A stretch of 64,000 nt of DNA from Prochlorococcus marinus str. MIT 0919 (GTDB lineage: Bacteria; Cyanobacteriota; Cyanobacteriia; PCC-6307; Cyanobiaceae). The stretch lies in the NCBI RefSeq assembly GCF_027359375.1, contig NZ_CP114779.1:372001-436000 (forward strand), read 5' to 3'. Position numbers and translations under genes: made by a program. The notes beneath the pieces are model-generated. The model searched no databases and was not told the origin of the DNA. It saw nothing but the letters and a program-made list of their open reading frames with translations. Position 1 is the first letter of the stretch, and every line of letters begins with the position of its first letter. Of the stretch, positions 25,230 through 33,820 are shown one piece after another.

Positions 25230-25717
25230 ATAAAAGTCACATAATTAATAGAAACTATATTCTTTTAATAGGCTGTCTCGTTGCTTTAATAGACCAAATT
25301 AGCAAGTTCTTTATTTATTCAATTCTAAAAGATGGAGAAATATTTGTTGTATTACCAAAATTGATTCAATTTAGAATAGCAAAAAACTATGGTGCGGCTT
25401 TTAGCATACTTTCTAGCTCTACTCTACTACTAGCCATAATAAGCTTAATAGCCTCAAGCGTTATTATAATTTATACCCGCTATGCTAAGCCCATGCATAA
25501 ATTGCAAGGGCTAGGTCTATCATTTCTATTAGGAGGATGCATTGGGAATGGTATCGACCGATGGTTATTAGGTTATGTCATTGACTTTATAGACTTAATA
25601 CCCATAGACTTTCCAATATTTAATATTGCAGACATTGCAATTAATATAGGAGTAATTCTGCTCTTTTTGAGCAAAATAATAAAATCAAAGGGATACAATC
25701 ATATTCGTCATATTTAG
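25226..25717 (+). CDS. lspA: Lipoprotein signal peptidase (signal peptidase II)
   Basis: A 163-residue, four-helix membrane aspartyl protease that removes signal peptides from prolipoproteins. The catalytic aspartates lie in GNGIDRWLLGYVIDFIDL and FNIADIAIN, and the LIDQISKFF and KNYGAAFSIL segments are also conserved. It overlaps the bioY stop by 4 bp (ATGA), so the two are translationally coupled. The DUF697 GTPase gene follows 33 bp later. Confidence 0.95.
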   Translation: MNKSHIINRNYILLIGCLVALIDQISKFFIYSILKDGEIFVVLPKLIQFRIAKNYGAAFSILSSSTLLLAIISLIASSVIIIYTRYAKPMHKLQGLGLSFLLGGCIGNGIDRWLLGYVIDFIDLIPIDFPIFNIADIAINIGVILLFLSKIIKSKGYNHIRHI

Positions 25718-25750
25718 ACAACTTAAACACATGATAAGAACTTCCTGAAA

Positions 25751-27292
25751 ATGAAAAGACGCAATAAGAAAATAATAGTTGTGATAGTCGGATTATTTTT
25801 AGTCCTAATCCTCTCTGGAGTAATAGCAGCAATACTTAAACTGATCAATCCATTATCAGTAGTACTTACATGCTTCTTTCTAGGATTACTTTTTTATCAG
25901 AAAGGTTGGTTTTGGTGGAAAAATTTTGTAATTAACAATATTATAAATCCTTACAAAAAGGGTTCCCCAAAACAAGTACCTAAAGATAGAAGGCAAGCTG
26001 CTCAGAAAAGCCTAGAAAGTATCGATAGGCTTATCGAAAGGATACAAAGTAAAGTTGAGGCCGAAGCTTTAAACCAACGAAAACAATTAGTAGAGGAAGA
26101 ACTATTAAGAGGAGATTTAGTAATAGTTTTATTTGGGAGTGGATCAAGTGGGAAAACTTCTCTTGTAAGATCAATGCTTAATGAAATTGTAGGTGAAGTT
26201 TCTGCAGAGATGGGAACCACTAAAAAGAGTCAGGTATATAGAATGAGATTAAAGGGTCTAAGCAGAGGGATTCAAATAATTGATACACCTGGCATCTTAG
26301 AAAGCGGAGATATTGGGCTCGATCGAGAAAAAGATGCGCTATATAAAGCTAGACATGCAGATTTAATAATCGTTGTCGTGGACACAGATTTACGAGAACT
26401 TGAAATGAAATTAATTTCCAGTCTTGCTAAAGGAGGAAAGCGCCTACTGTTAGTGCTTAACAAATGTGATTTAAGAGGGGAAGAGGATGTAAAAAGGCTC
26501 TTATTACTCCTAAGGAAACGTACAAGTAATTTTATAAGTCCTAAAGAGGTGATCCCTGCGACTGCTTCGCCTCAATCGATCCCTATGCCAGGAAGTTACC
26601 CAATACAACCAGTCCCAGAGATTGACCTACTAATTAAACAAATTTCGAGGGTATTGCATGAAGAAGGTGAAGAGCTGATAGCTAACAATATTCTTTTGCA
26701 ATGTAAAAATCTTGGAGATTCAGGTAGACAACTTCTTAATTTACAACGAAAAAAAGTCGCCATAGAGTGCGTAGACCGTTATGCATGGATTAGCAGTGGA
26801 GTTGTTGTTATAAATCCACTGCCAGGTGTTGATCTGATTGGCGCAGCGGCAGTTAATGGCCAAATGGTAATGGAGATTTCACGAATCTTTGGAGTAGAGT
26901 TAACTAAGATGCGTGCTCAAGAATTAGCTTTGTCAGTTGGGAGGACTCTTGCAGGACTTGGAATTGTAAAGGGTGGTGTTTCACTTATAAGTAACTCTTT
27001 AAATTTAAGTCTACCGACTCTATTAATATCACGTGCTATTCAGAGCATTACAGCTGCCTGGCTTACGAAGGTTGCTGGAGAAAGCTTTATAACTTATTTT
27101 GGACAGGACCAAGATTGGGGTGATGGTGGCATACAAGAGGTCGTTCAAAAACATTATGATTTAAATAGTAAGGATTTAAATCTAAGGATTTTCATAGAAA
27201 CAGCATTAAAACGTGTTGTAGAGCCCTTAAAGAAAAAGGAAAGGAAGGAGTTGCCACCATACCGAATGCCTCAGGGGGAGGAGGAGCCATAG
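25751..27292 (+). CDS. Membrane-associated GTPase with DUF697 domain
   Basis: A 513-residue protein with two N-terminal membrane segments (about residues 8-52), a helical linker, an Era-like GTPase domain, and a C-terminal DUF697 domain. G motifs are intact: G1 GSGSSGKTSL near 132-141, G3 DTPGIL, and G4 NKCD. The DUF697 part contains INPLPGVDLIGAAAVNGQMV. The family is common in cyanobacteria and chloroplast-bearing organisms; its role is not established. It is the intact paralogue of the degenerate protein at 56396-57751. Its last 101 bp overlap a small minus-strand gene. Confidence 0.88.
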   Translation: MKRRNKKIIVVIVGLFLVLILSGVIAAILKLINPLSVVLTCFFLGLLFYQKGWFWWKNFVINNIINPYKKGSPKQVPKDRRQAAQKSLESIDRLIERIQSKVEAEALNQRKQLVEEELLRGDLVIVLFGSGSSGKTSLVRSMLNEIVGEVSAEMGTTKKSQVYRMRLKGLSRGIQIIDTPGILESGDIGLDREKDALYKARHADLIIVVVDTDLRELEMKLISSLAKGGKRLLLVLNKCDLRGEEDVKRLLLLLRKRTSNFISPKEVIPATASPQSIPMPGSYPIQPVPEIDLLIKQISRVLHEEGEELIANNILLQCKNLGDSGRQLLNLQRKKVAIECVDRYAWISSGVVVINPLPGVDLIGAAAVNGQMVMEISRIFGVELTKMRAQELALSVGRTLAGLGIVKGGVSLISNSLNLSLPTLLISRAIQSITAAWLTKVAGESFITYFGQDQDWGDGGIQEVVQKHYDLNSKDLNLRIFIETALKRVVEPLKKKERKELPPYRMPQGEEEP

Positions 27293-27404
27293 GACCTCTC
27301 GCATCAAGAATTACAATAAGGATCAAGTAAATGAATGCTATTAAGACTGAAAAAGCTCCAGTAATTATTGCAACAATTTTACCTCGCTTATTCTTTTCAC
27401 TCAT
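27192..27404 (-). CDS. Small conserved membrane protein, 70 residues
   Basis: A 70-residue protein from ATG 27404. A basic start (MSEKNKRGK) precedes one membrane helix (IVAIITGAFSVLIAFIYLIL), then the motif RGPMAPPPPEAFG, which I recognise as recurring in small picocyanobacterial membrane proteins of unknown function. The last third lies antisense to the 3' end of the DUF697 GTPase gene, and only the portion up to about residue 48 looks conserved, so the coding overlap may be a recent stop-codon loss. It precedes nothing closely on the minus strand. Confidence 0.72.
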   Translation of the reverse strand: MSEKNKRGKIVAIITGAFSVLIAFIYLILIVILDARGPMAPPPPEAFGMVATPSFPFSLRALQHVLMLFL

Positions 27405-27411
27405 AATAAGT

Positions 27412-28815
27412 CTATTGAGAATTATTTATTAAAGATGCAAGTTTATCTAGATGCTCAAATTTAGTATTTGGATTACCCATTACAGCCTTTAAATAATATC
27501 TACCTTTGTGGAATGGCCTTGAAAGCATAAAATTACAAGTGATCAGATCCTTCTTAGTTTTAAGTGCCCATTTTTCAGCATCGTAAGTGTTTAAATCACT
27601 GGGAGTAAATGAAATTAAATGCAAAGGTCCAGAAATTATATTTAACAAGTTAGCATCCAATTTTTCTTGGAAATATGTTCTTCTCTTAAGAGAACTACTA
27701 AGAAGAAAAGAGATGCCATTCTCTCCAAGTTGACGAAGGCCAAGCCAAAGTTTAAGGATTTCGGCTGGCCTAGACCCTTGGAGCCCAATTTCTCCTCCAT
27801 GAGGAGAATCCCCCCAAGAAGGCTCAATATATGGAAACCCAATAGAAAAACAGGAAGAAAGTTGTGTGGCATTTGCCACTAGCAATAAAGAAGATGTCTT
27901 TGCAATTCCGATTAGTTTCTGAGGATTAATAGTAACTGAATCAGCTAAACCCAAACCTGGCACAACAGAACTAGTGTCATCAGATAAAGCAAAGACTGCT
28001 CCAATTGCTCCATCAACATGCAACCAAAGATTTTCTTGTTTACATAGGGTAGAAAGTGATGCTATCGGATCTACAGCTCCTCTAACAGTTGTTCCTGCTG
28101 TAGCTACTACTGCGAAACACTTGCGACCTTGGGCTCTTGAATTAATGATTTCTTGTCGCAAAGATTCAATAATGATTTCGCCATTTGAGTCCGTTGGAAT
28201 TTCACATAAGGCATTTTGTGGAAGACCAATTATCTTAATAGCCCTGGAAATAGAAACATGAGCATCGCTACTAGCAAAAACAACAATATTAGAATCGTAA
28301 GAAAGGTCCAATTGGTGCCTGGCCAAAACTAAACCCATAAGATTACTTAAACTTCCTCCGCTAGCTGCTACGCCACCAGCTGATGCGGGCATCCCAATTT
28401 TTCGAGCAATCCACTTGCAAAGATTTCTCTCTAATTTTGAAAGACTTGGAGATAGTTCTTCAGCTAATAGGTTGTTATTAAGTCCAGCGCATATCATATC
28501 GCCAACAATAGAAGCAGAAAGTGGAGGAGGGTCTAAATGAGCTAATGCGCCAGGATGAGAAGGTTGATATGAGCCATTCATAACTTCCTGAATATCATCC
28601 AACAATTCTTTATAAGAAAGACCTTCTACACGAGGGGCAATTTCAGGTAAATATCTATAAGTTGGTAAAGGTCCAGTTTTATTAGCACTTGAGAACCACC
28701 TGCAAAGTTTTTCAGAAGCATCTTCTAAAAATGACTGCAAGTCTGGATCAAATTGATCTGGTGACGGGAAATAATCCAATTCTGGATATTTGACTATATC
28801 TTTGTTGCCAATCAA
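27412..28815 (-). CDS. Pyridoxal-phosphate-dependent group II decarboxylase family protein
   Basis: A 467-residue PLP enzyme of the aromatic-amino-acid/glutamate/diaminobutyrate decarboxylase family. HVDGAIGAVFALS gives the conserved Asp and preceding His, and INPQKLIGIAKTSSLLLV gives the Schiff-base lysine. The residue before that lysine is Gln, where many members have His. The segment GGVAASGGSLSNLMGLVLAR, seen here as SGGSLSNLMG, is the phosphate-binding region. The substrate cannot be told from sequence; candidates include an amino acid decarboxylated to a polyamine or beta-alanine precursor. It stands alone, divergent from tadA. Confidence 0.87.
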   Translation of the reverse strand: MIGNKDIVKYPELDYFPSPDQFDPDLQSFLEDASEKLCRWFSSANKTGPLPTYRYLPEIAPRVEGLSYKELLDDIQEVMNGSYQPSHPGALAHLDPPPLSASIVGDMICAGLNNNLLAEELSPSLSKLERNLCKWIARKIGMPASAGGVAASGGSLSNLMGLVLARHQLDLSYDSNIVVFASSDAHVSISRAIKIIGLPQNALCEIPTDSNGEIIIESLRQEIINSRAQGRKCFAVVATAGTTVRGAVDPIASLSTLCKQENLWLHVDGAIGAVFALSDDTSSVVPGLGLADSVTINPQKLIGIAKTSSLLLVANATQLSSCFSIGFPYIEPSWGDSPHGGEIGLQGSRPAEILKLWLGLRQLGENGISFLLSSSLKRRTYFQEKLDANLLNIISGPLHLISFTPSDLNTYDAEKWALKTKKDLITCNFMLSRPFHKGRYYLKAVMGNPNTKFEHLDKLASLINNSQ

Positions 28816-28883
28816 TAGTTAAACAAGTTCAACAACCATTCTCCAACGTTGAAGCTTTATTTATCAATGTATATTCGTAAATT

Positions 28884-29405
28884 ATGCAAATAGCAAAACC
28901 TATCGAGCTTGAAGAAACAAAAACAAGATCCTGGATGACTAGACTGCTGAAGAGGGCAAGTGCATTAGGAGACGAAGGTGAAGTTCCTGTAGCAGCAGTA
29001 ATTCTGAACGAAAGAGGGCATTGTATTGGACATGGAAAAAATACAAGAAATGAAAATCGTGACCCATTAGGTCATGCTGAGTTAGTGGCTCTTCGTCAGG
29101 CTTCCTTATTAAAAGATGATTGGAGGTTTAATGAATGCACATTAATTTGCACTCTTGAACCATGCCAAATGTGTGCAGCGGCACTCATACAGGCAAGGAT
29201 GGGTAAAGTTATTTTCGCGGCTGAAGATAAAAAGAGAGGTGGGTTAGGAGGAAGTATTGACCTATCAAAACTGAAGAGTTCTCACCACAAAATGGAAATT
29301 GAAAGAGGGGTACTTCAATTTGAAGCCGAAATACTTTTAAGTTCTTGGTTTAAGGCACAGCGTGAAAAAAAACGGATATCACGCCTTAAATTTGGGTATT
29401 TCTGA
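28884..29405 (+). CDS. tadA: tRNA-specific adenosine deaminase
   Basis: A 173-residue zinc deaminase that converts A34 to inosine in the anticodon of tRNA-Arg(ACG). The zinc and proton-shuttle motifs are visible: HAELVAL and LEPCQMCAAAL, with the nearby conserved ARMGKVIFAAEDKKRGG. Length is in the usual range. It overlaps the convergent aminotransferase gene by 27 bp at the 3' ends. Confidence 0.93.
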   Translation: MQIAKPIELEETKTRSWMTRLLKRASALGDEGEVPVAAVILNERGHCIGHGKNTRNENRDPLGHAELVALRQASLLKDDWRFNECTLICTLEPCQMCAAALIQARMGKVIFAAEDKKRGGLGGSIDLSKLKSSHHKMEIERGVLQFEAEILLSSWFKAQREKKRISRLKFGYF

Positions 29406-30545
29406 TTTGAAAATATCTAATATTTTCTCAACATTGGTACTCGTAGAGTTATATCCCATCAAACCGATTCTCCAAACTTTACCTGCAAGTGTTCCAAGCC
29501 CTCCTCCTATTTCAATGCCAAAATTATTTAACAAGTGAGTAGCAAATGCTTTGCCATCAACGCCTTCTGGAATTCGAACTGTTGTTAGGGTCGGCAAACG
29601 TAATTCCTCTTTTACATGGGGATGTAAACCGATTTCTTCCAAACCATGCCAGAGATTTTCTGCATTCTCTCTGTGCCTTTCCCATGTATTTTCTAAACCT
29701 TCCTCCATCAGCAAACGAAGAGCTTCTCTCATCCCAAAATTCATATTTACAGGGGCCGTATGGTGATAAACCCTGTCACTACCCCAGTATTTATTTAATA
29801 AAGAAACATCTAAATACCAATTTGGTACTTTATCTGATCTGTTATTTAATTTCTCCTCAGCTCTTTCATTCATAGTGAAAGGACCCAAGCCAGGGGGGCA
29901 ACTTAATCCCTTTTGGCTACAGCTATATGCAAGGTCAACCTTCCAATCATCTAAGAACAGAGGTACACCACCAAGAGAAGTAACAGTATCTAAAAGAAGC
30001 AAGCAATTATGACTTCTGCAAAGTTCACCTATCCCTTCCATAGGCTGACAAACACCTGTTGAAGTTTCAGCATGAACTAAAGCAAATAAAGAAGGTTTAT
30101 ATTTTAAAAGAGCAGCTTCTATTTCTTCTAGAGAGAAAGCTTCTCCCCAGTTTTTTTCTATGGTGTCGACTTTTGCTCGGTATCTGCTTGCCATATCTGA
30201 AAGCCTGTTACCAAAATAGCCTTTAACACCAATTAAAACTTGGTCACCTGGCTCAATTACATTCGCAATGGTTGCCTCCATTGCAGCACTTCCTGTCCCA
30301 CTCATAGGAAGGGTTAACCTGTTTTTTGTTTGCCAGGCATATCTCAATAACTCCTGAACTTCCGCCATAAGACTTACATAGTAAGGATCTAAATGGCCTA
30401 CAGGTTGATTTGAGATTGCTTTTAAGACTTCAGGGTTTGAGTTTGAAGGGCCTGGGCCGAGCAGAAGCCTTTCAGGAACAATAATTTTGTGCACAGGTAA
30501 TCTGTGAGATTTATCAACTGAGGGGATGGCTTTTGTAGTCGTCAA
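29379..30545 (-). CDS. Class V aminotransferase, alanine/serine--glyoxylate type
   Basis: A 388-residue PLP aminotransferase. The start of the fold (LLLGPGPSNSNPEVLKAI), the DTVTSLGGVPLFLDDW segment, and the Schiff-base lysine in SCSQKGLSCPPGLGPF match the alanine-glyoxylate / serine-glyoxylate aminotransferase group. In a photosynthetic cell this would handle photorespiratory glyoxylate, making glycine. The exact amino donor is uncertain. It is divergent from glnA with a 236 bp gap that carries the NtcA-type promoter. Confidence 0.9.
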   Translation of the reverse strand: MTTTKAIPSVDKSHRLPVHKIIVPERLLLGPGPSNSNPEVLKAISNQPVGHLDPYYVSLMAEVQELLRYAWQTKNRLTLPMSGTGSAAMEATIANVIEPGDQVLIGVKGYFGNRLSDMASRYRAKVDTIEKNWGEAFSLEEIEAALLKYKPSLFALVHAETSTGVCQPMEGIGELCRSHNCLLLLDTVTSLGGVPLFLDDWKVDLAYSCSQKGLSCPPGLGPFTMNERAEEKLNNRSDKVPNWYLDVSLLNKYWGSDRVYHHTAPVNMNFGMREALRLLMEEGLENTWERHRENAENLWHGLEEIGLHPHVKEELRLPTLTTVRIPEGVDGKAFATHLLNNFGIEIGGGLGTLAGKVWRIGLMGYNSTSTNVEKILDIFKSEIPKFKA

Positions 30546-30712
30546 GACCAGAAAGAGCTTATCTATTACATGAGCCTAAACACCTATAGGCCAGGTCGTG
30601 AATTTCTTTTAGGTATTGCAATGGGTAATAACTGTTTTTTACGGAAAAAAGCATGTAAATAATAAAAAAAAATAAGAAGAGATGGCTTTTTATGAGGAAA
30701 GTGTGCAAAAAG

Positions 30713-30754
30713 GTACTTATTGATACAAAACTAGTTACGAACGCTAATTACTTT
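30713..30754 (+). promoter_or_regulatory. NtcA-activated promoter of glnA
   Basis: GTA at 30713-30715, eight bases, TAC at 30724-30726 is a perfect NtcA box (GTA-N8-TAC). Twenty-two bases later TACTTT at 30749-30754 fits TAN3T. This is the canonical class II layout of NtcA promoters, with NtcA replacing the -35 element, and it lies 27 bp before the glnA ATG. Confidence 0.85.
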
Positions 30755-30781
30755 CAGATCAATAAGGTTTTATAAAAATCC

Positions 30782-32203
30782 ATGAGCAAAACCCCTAGAG
30801 AAGTTCTCAGTCAAATCAAAGATGAAGGCATAGAACTTATAGATCTAAAATTCACAGACATCCACGGGAAGTGGCAGCATTTGACCGTAACGTCAGATAT
30901 GGTCGACGAGGAAGCCTTTCAAAGCGGTCTGGCGTTTGACGGGTCATCAATTAGGGGTTGGAAAGCTATAAACGAGTCTGATATGGCAATGGTGCCAGAT
31001 GCCAGTACTGCATGGATAGATCCCTTCTATCGTCATAAGACTCTCAGTCTAATTTGTTCTATACAAGAGCCAAGAAGTGGTGAGCCTTATTCAAGATGCC
31101 CAAGAGCATTAGCCCAAAAAGCACTTTCATATTTATCCTCAACTGGTTTGGCCGATTCAGCTTTCTTTGGTCCTGAACCCGAGTTTTTTATATTTGATGA
31201 CGTCAGATACAACTCAAGTGAAGGCAACTCGTTCTATAGCGTTGACACTATTGAGGCACCTTGGAATACAGCGAGAGTGGAAGAAGGAGGTAATTTGGCG
31301 TACAAAATTCAATACAAAGAAGGGTATTTCCCTGTAGCCCCAAATGATACAGCTCAAGACATTAGATCTGAAATGCTTCTATTGATGGCTCAATTGGGAA
31401 TTCCAATTGAGAAGCATCATCACGAAGTGGCTGGACCTGGACAACATGAATTAGGAATGAAGTTCGCTTCATTGATCAATGCAGCGGACAATGTCATGAC
31501 CTACAAATACGTAGTCAGAAACGTTGCCAAAAAGTATGGGAAAACAGCAACATTCATGCCTAAGCCAGTGTGGAATGACAACGGTACAGGAATGCATGTA
31601 CACCAAAGCCTATGGAAGGGTGGTCAGCCTTTATTCTTTGGAGAGGGGACATATGCAAACCTTTCTCAGACTGCTAAATGGTATATAGGAGGAATTCTGA
31701 AACATGCACCTTCTTTCCTTGCTTTTACAAATCCAACAACAAATAGTTATAAGCGATTAGTTCCAGGATTCGAAGCCCCAGTTAATTTGGTTTACTCACA
31801 AGGTAACCGCTCTGCAGCTGTGAGAATTCCCTTAACTGGTCCAAGCCCAAAAGCAAAAAGGTTAGAGTTCCGATCAGGTGATGCTATGGCAAATCCATAC
31901 TTAGCTTTTAGTGCAATGATGATGGCGGGAATAGATGGAATAAAAAATCAAATTGATCCTGGTGATGGAGTAGATGTAGACCTTTTCGAGCTTCCCTCAG
32001 AGGAACTAGAGAGAATTTCTACAGTACCTTCATCTTTAAACGACGCATTAGACGCTCTCAAATCTGACAATGAATACCTCACAGCTGGTGGTGTTTTTGA
32101 TCAAGACTTTATAAATAACTTTATAGAAATAAAGTATGAGGAAGTTCAACAGCTAAGACAGCGTCCACATCCTCATGAATTCTTTATGTACTACGATGCA
32201 TAA
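30782..32203 (+). CDS. glnA: Glutamine synthetase type I
   Basis: A 473-residue GSI that joins ammonium to glutamate using ATP, the main entry of nitrogen into metabolism. Conserved regions are visible: FDGSSIRGW, the metal-binding [29 protein letters not shown], and ATP-binding [10 protein letters not shown]. The usual adenylylation tyrosine region (NLYDLP in enterics) reads VDLFELP here, so the modified Tyr is replaced by Phe, consistent with no adenylylation control in cyanobacteria. Transcription is likely NtcA-dependent given the promoter just upstream. A hairpin follows the stop codon. Confidence 0.98.
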   Translation: MSKTPREVLSQIKDEGIELIDLKFTDIHGKWQHLTVTSDMVDEEAFQSGLAFDGSSIRGWKAINESDMAMVPDASTAWIDPFYRHKTLSLICSIQEPRSGEPYSRCPRALAQKALSYLSSTGLADSAFFGPEPEFFIFDDVRYNSSEGNSFYSVDTIEAPWNTARVEEGGNLAYKIQYKEGYFPVAPNDTAQDIRSEMLLLMAQLGIPIEKHHHEVAGPGQHELGMKFASLINAADNVMTYKYVVRNVAKKYGKTATFMPKPVWNDNGTGMHVHQSLWKGGQPLFFGEGTYANLSQTAKWYIGGILKHAPSFLAFTNPTTNSYKRLVPGFEAPVNLVYSQGNRSAAVRIPLTGPSPKAKRLEFRSGDAMANPYLAFSAMMMAGIDGIKNQIDPGDGVDVDLFELPSEELERISTVPSSLNDALDALKSDNEYLTAGGVFDQDFINNFIEIKYEEVQQLRQRPHPHEFFMYYDA

Positions 32204-32248
32204 AATAGTACTTTATATAAAATTTAAAGCTGAACAATAGAGCAGAAA

Positions 32249-32277
32249 GGGTCTAATTACAAAGCTTAGTTAGACCC
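32249..32277 (+). terminator. Hairpin after glnA
   Basis: GGGTCTAA (32249-32256) and TTAGACCC (32270-32277) form a perfect 8 bp stem with a 13-base loop, 46 bp past the glnA stop. There is no T-run after it, so it may be a transcript-stabilising stem or a weak terminator rather than a classic intrinsic terminator. Confidence 0.5.
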
Positions 32278-32291
32278 AAGTAAATTTATAC

Positions 32292-32654
32292 ATGAGACTT
32301 AAAAAATTGATCAAATTCTCATCAAATCTATTTACGAATAAGTTAAGAAAACTAATAGTTCTTATCGCTGCAATAACAACATCTATATACTTTTCCTCAA
32401 AATATATTCAACATGAAAAAGAAGAGAGGCTTCAAAAAAGTGCAGGAGATTTATTAATCTTCAACAAGAAGCTTGAATCTCTAGAAGAGCAGATGGAAAA
32501 GCTGAATTGGGAATCAACCTGCAAAGAATCCATAACTGCTGCAAATTTGATTAAAAGAAACAAATATGAATTTCAGATACTTGAGCCGAATTACTCCTGG
32601 GACGAGATCAGGGAGGTCCTATTGATGATCCCCAAAGAATTCTGTAAATTGTAA
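32292..32654 (+). CDS. Hypothetical small membrane-anchored coiled-coil protein
   Basis: A 120-residue protein I do not recognise. A basic start is followed by one hydrophobic segment (LIVLIAAITTSIYF, about residues 22-36), then a charged helix likely to form a short coiled coil (ERLQKSAGDLLIFNKKLESL), and a soluble tail with two cysteines. It lies just beyond the glnA hairpin and 98 bp ahead of the methyltransferase gene. It is probably anchored in the inner or thylakoid membrane with its tail on one side; function unknown. Confidence 0.65.
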   Translation: MRLKKLIKFSSNLFTNKLRKLIVLIAAITTSIYFSSKYIQHEKEERLQKSAGDLLIFNKKLESLEEQMEKLNWESTCKESITAANLIKRNKYEFQILEPNYSWDEIREVLLMIPKEFCKL

Positions 32655-32752
32655 GAATTTGATTTACAAGAATTGATGATTTCTGCTAAAAAGCGCATTG
32701 ATCCTCTCGGAAAATAAGAAAATCTGCTGGAATATAAGCAGCAAATAACTTC

Positions 32753-33814
32753 ATGGCAGAACAGAATCTTACAAAACTCGCCTATCTAACCCTTCAACAA
32801 GGCAAAAGCCTTGCTGGCTTAGCACATAAAGGACTCAGTACAAAGTTAATGGAATTTTTTGCGCCTGAAGCAATTCCACAAACAACACAGGTAGGGAAGG
32901 ATTTACTTGAGGAACTTCGCAAATCAATGGCAGAGCTGGAAAAAACAGATTGGAACGAAGCGGAGTTAGGCCTGTATCCAAAATCATTATTATTCGAAGC
33001 CCCATGGCTTGAATGGTTTGCAAAGTATCCGTTAGTTTGGCTTGATATGCCTTCTACATGGAATAGAAGAAGAAAAAACAACATCAAAGATCTACCAAAA
33101 GATGTTAATAAAACAAATTATCCAGAATATTACCTACAAAACTTTCACCACCAAACCGATGGATATTTAAGTGATTATTCAGCAGAAATCTACGATATTC
33201 AGGTAGAGATATTATTTAATGGTACGGCAGATTCTATGAGGAGAAGGATAATTGCCCCACTAAATAAGGGGTTAAATAAATTTAAAAATAATCACCAATC
33301 GAACTTAAAAGTAATTGACATCGCAACAGGTACTGGCAGAACACTTCAACAGTTAAGGATAGCATTCCCAAAATTAGAACTTTTAGGATTAGATCTTTCT
33401 GGTGCCTACTTAAAAAAAGCAAGCAAATATTTAAATAACAGAGAAGGAGATATGGTTCAATTAATAAAAGGCAATGCAGAAAAAGTACCTTTGCCTGACG
33501 ATAGTGTTCATGGCATAAGTTGCGTTTTCTTATTCCACGAACTACCAAGACAAGCCAGACAAAACGTTATCAATGAATGTTTTAGAATACTTCAACCAGG
33601 CGGAACCATAGTAATAGCTGATTCTATTCAAATGAGTGATTCTCCTGAATTTATTCCTGTAATGGAGAACTTTAGAAAAATCTTTCATGAGCCATATTAT
33701 TTAGACTATGTCAAAGATGATATAAATCAGCGAATGGAAGACGCAGGCTTTATAGACCTGGATAGCAAATCTCATTTCATGACAAGGGTATGGTCGGCTG
33801 AAAAACCTATCTAA
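32753..33814 (+). CDS. SAM-dependent methyltransferase (UbiE/class I-like) with N-terminal extension
   Basis: A 353-residue protein whose C-terminal half is a class I methyltransferase: motif I VIDIATGTGRTLQQLR near residues 188-203, acidic residue after beta-2 in LLGLDLSGAYL, motif VPLPDDSVHGISCVFLFHEL, and ILQPGGTIVIADS. The first 165 or so residues have no motif I know, and include a Trp- and Phe-rich segment (LEWFAKYPLVWLDMPSTWNR). It resembles quinone or lipid methyltransferases but the substrate cannot be assigned. It ends 6 bp from the convergent acs stop. Confidence 0.85.
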   Translation: MAEQNLTKLAYLTLQQGKSLAGLAHKGLSTKLMEFFAPEAIPQTTQVGKDLLEELRKSMAELEKTDWNEAELGLYPKSLLFEAPWLEWFAKYPLVWLDMPSTWNRRRKNNIKDLPKDVNKTNYPEYYLQNFHHQTDGYLSDYSAEIYDIQVEILFNGTADSMRRRIIAPLNKGLNKFKNNHQSNLKVIDIATGTGRTLQQLRIAFPKLELLGLDLSGAYLKKASKYLNNREGDMVQLIKGNAEKVPLPDDSVHGISCVFLFHELPRQARQNVINECFRILQPGGTIVIADSIQMSDSPEFIPVMENFRKIFHEPYYLDYVKDDINQRMEDAGFIDLDSKSHFMTRVWSAEKPI

Positions 33815-33820
33815 AAAAAT

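Noticed and set aside
27412-28815. Loss of function in the PLP decarboxylase, since the residue before the active lysine is Gln rather than His.
   Set aside because: The lysine, the Asp and the phosphate-binding region are intact, and NPQK variants occur in this superfamily, so this is not good evidence of inactivity.
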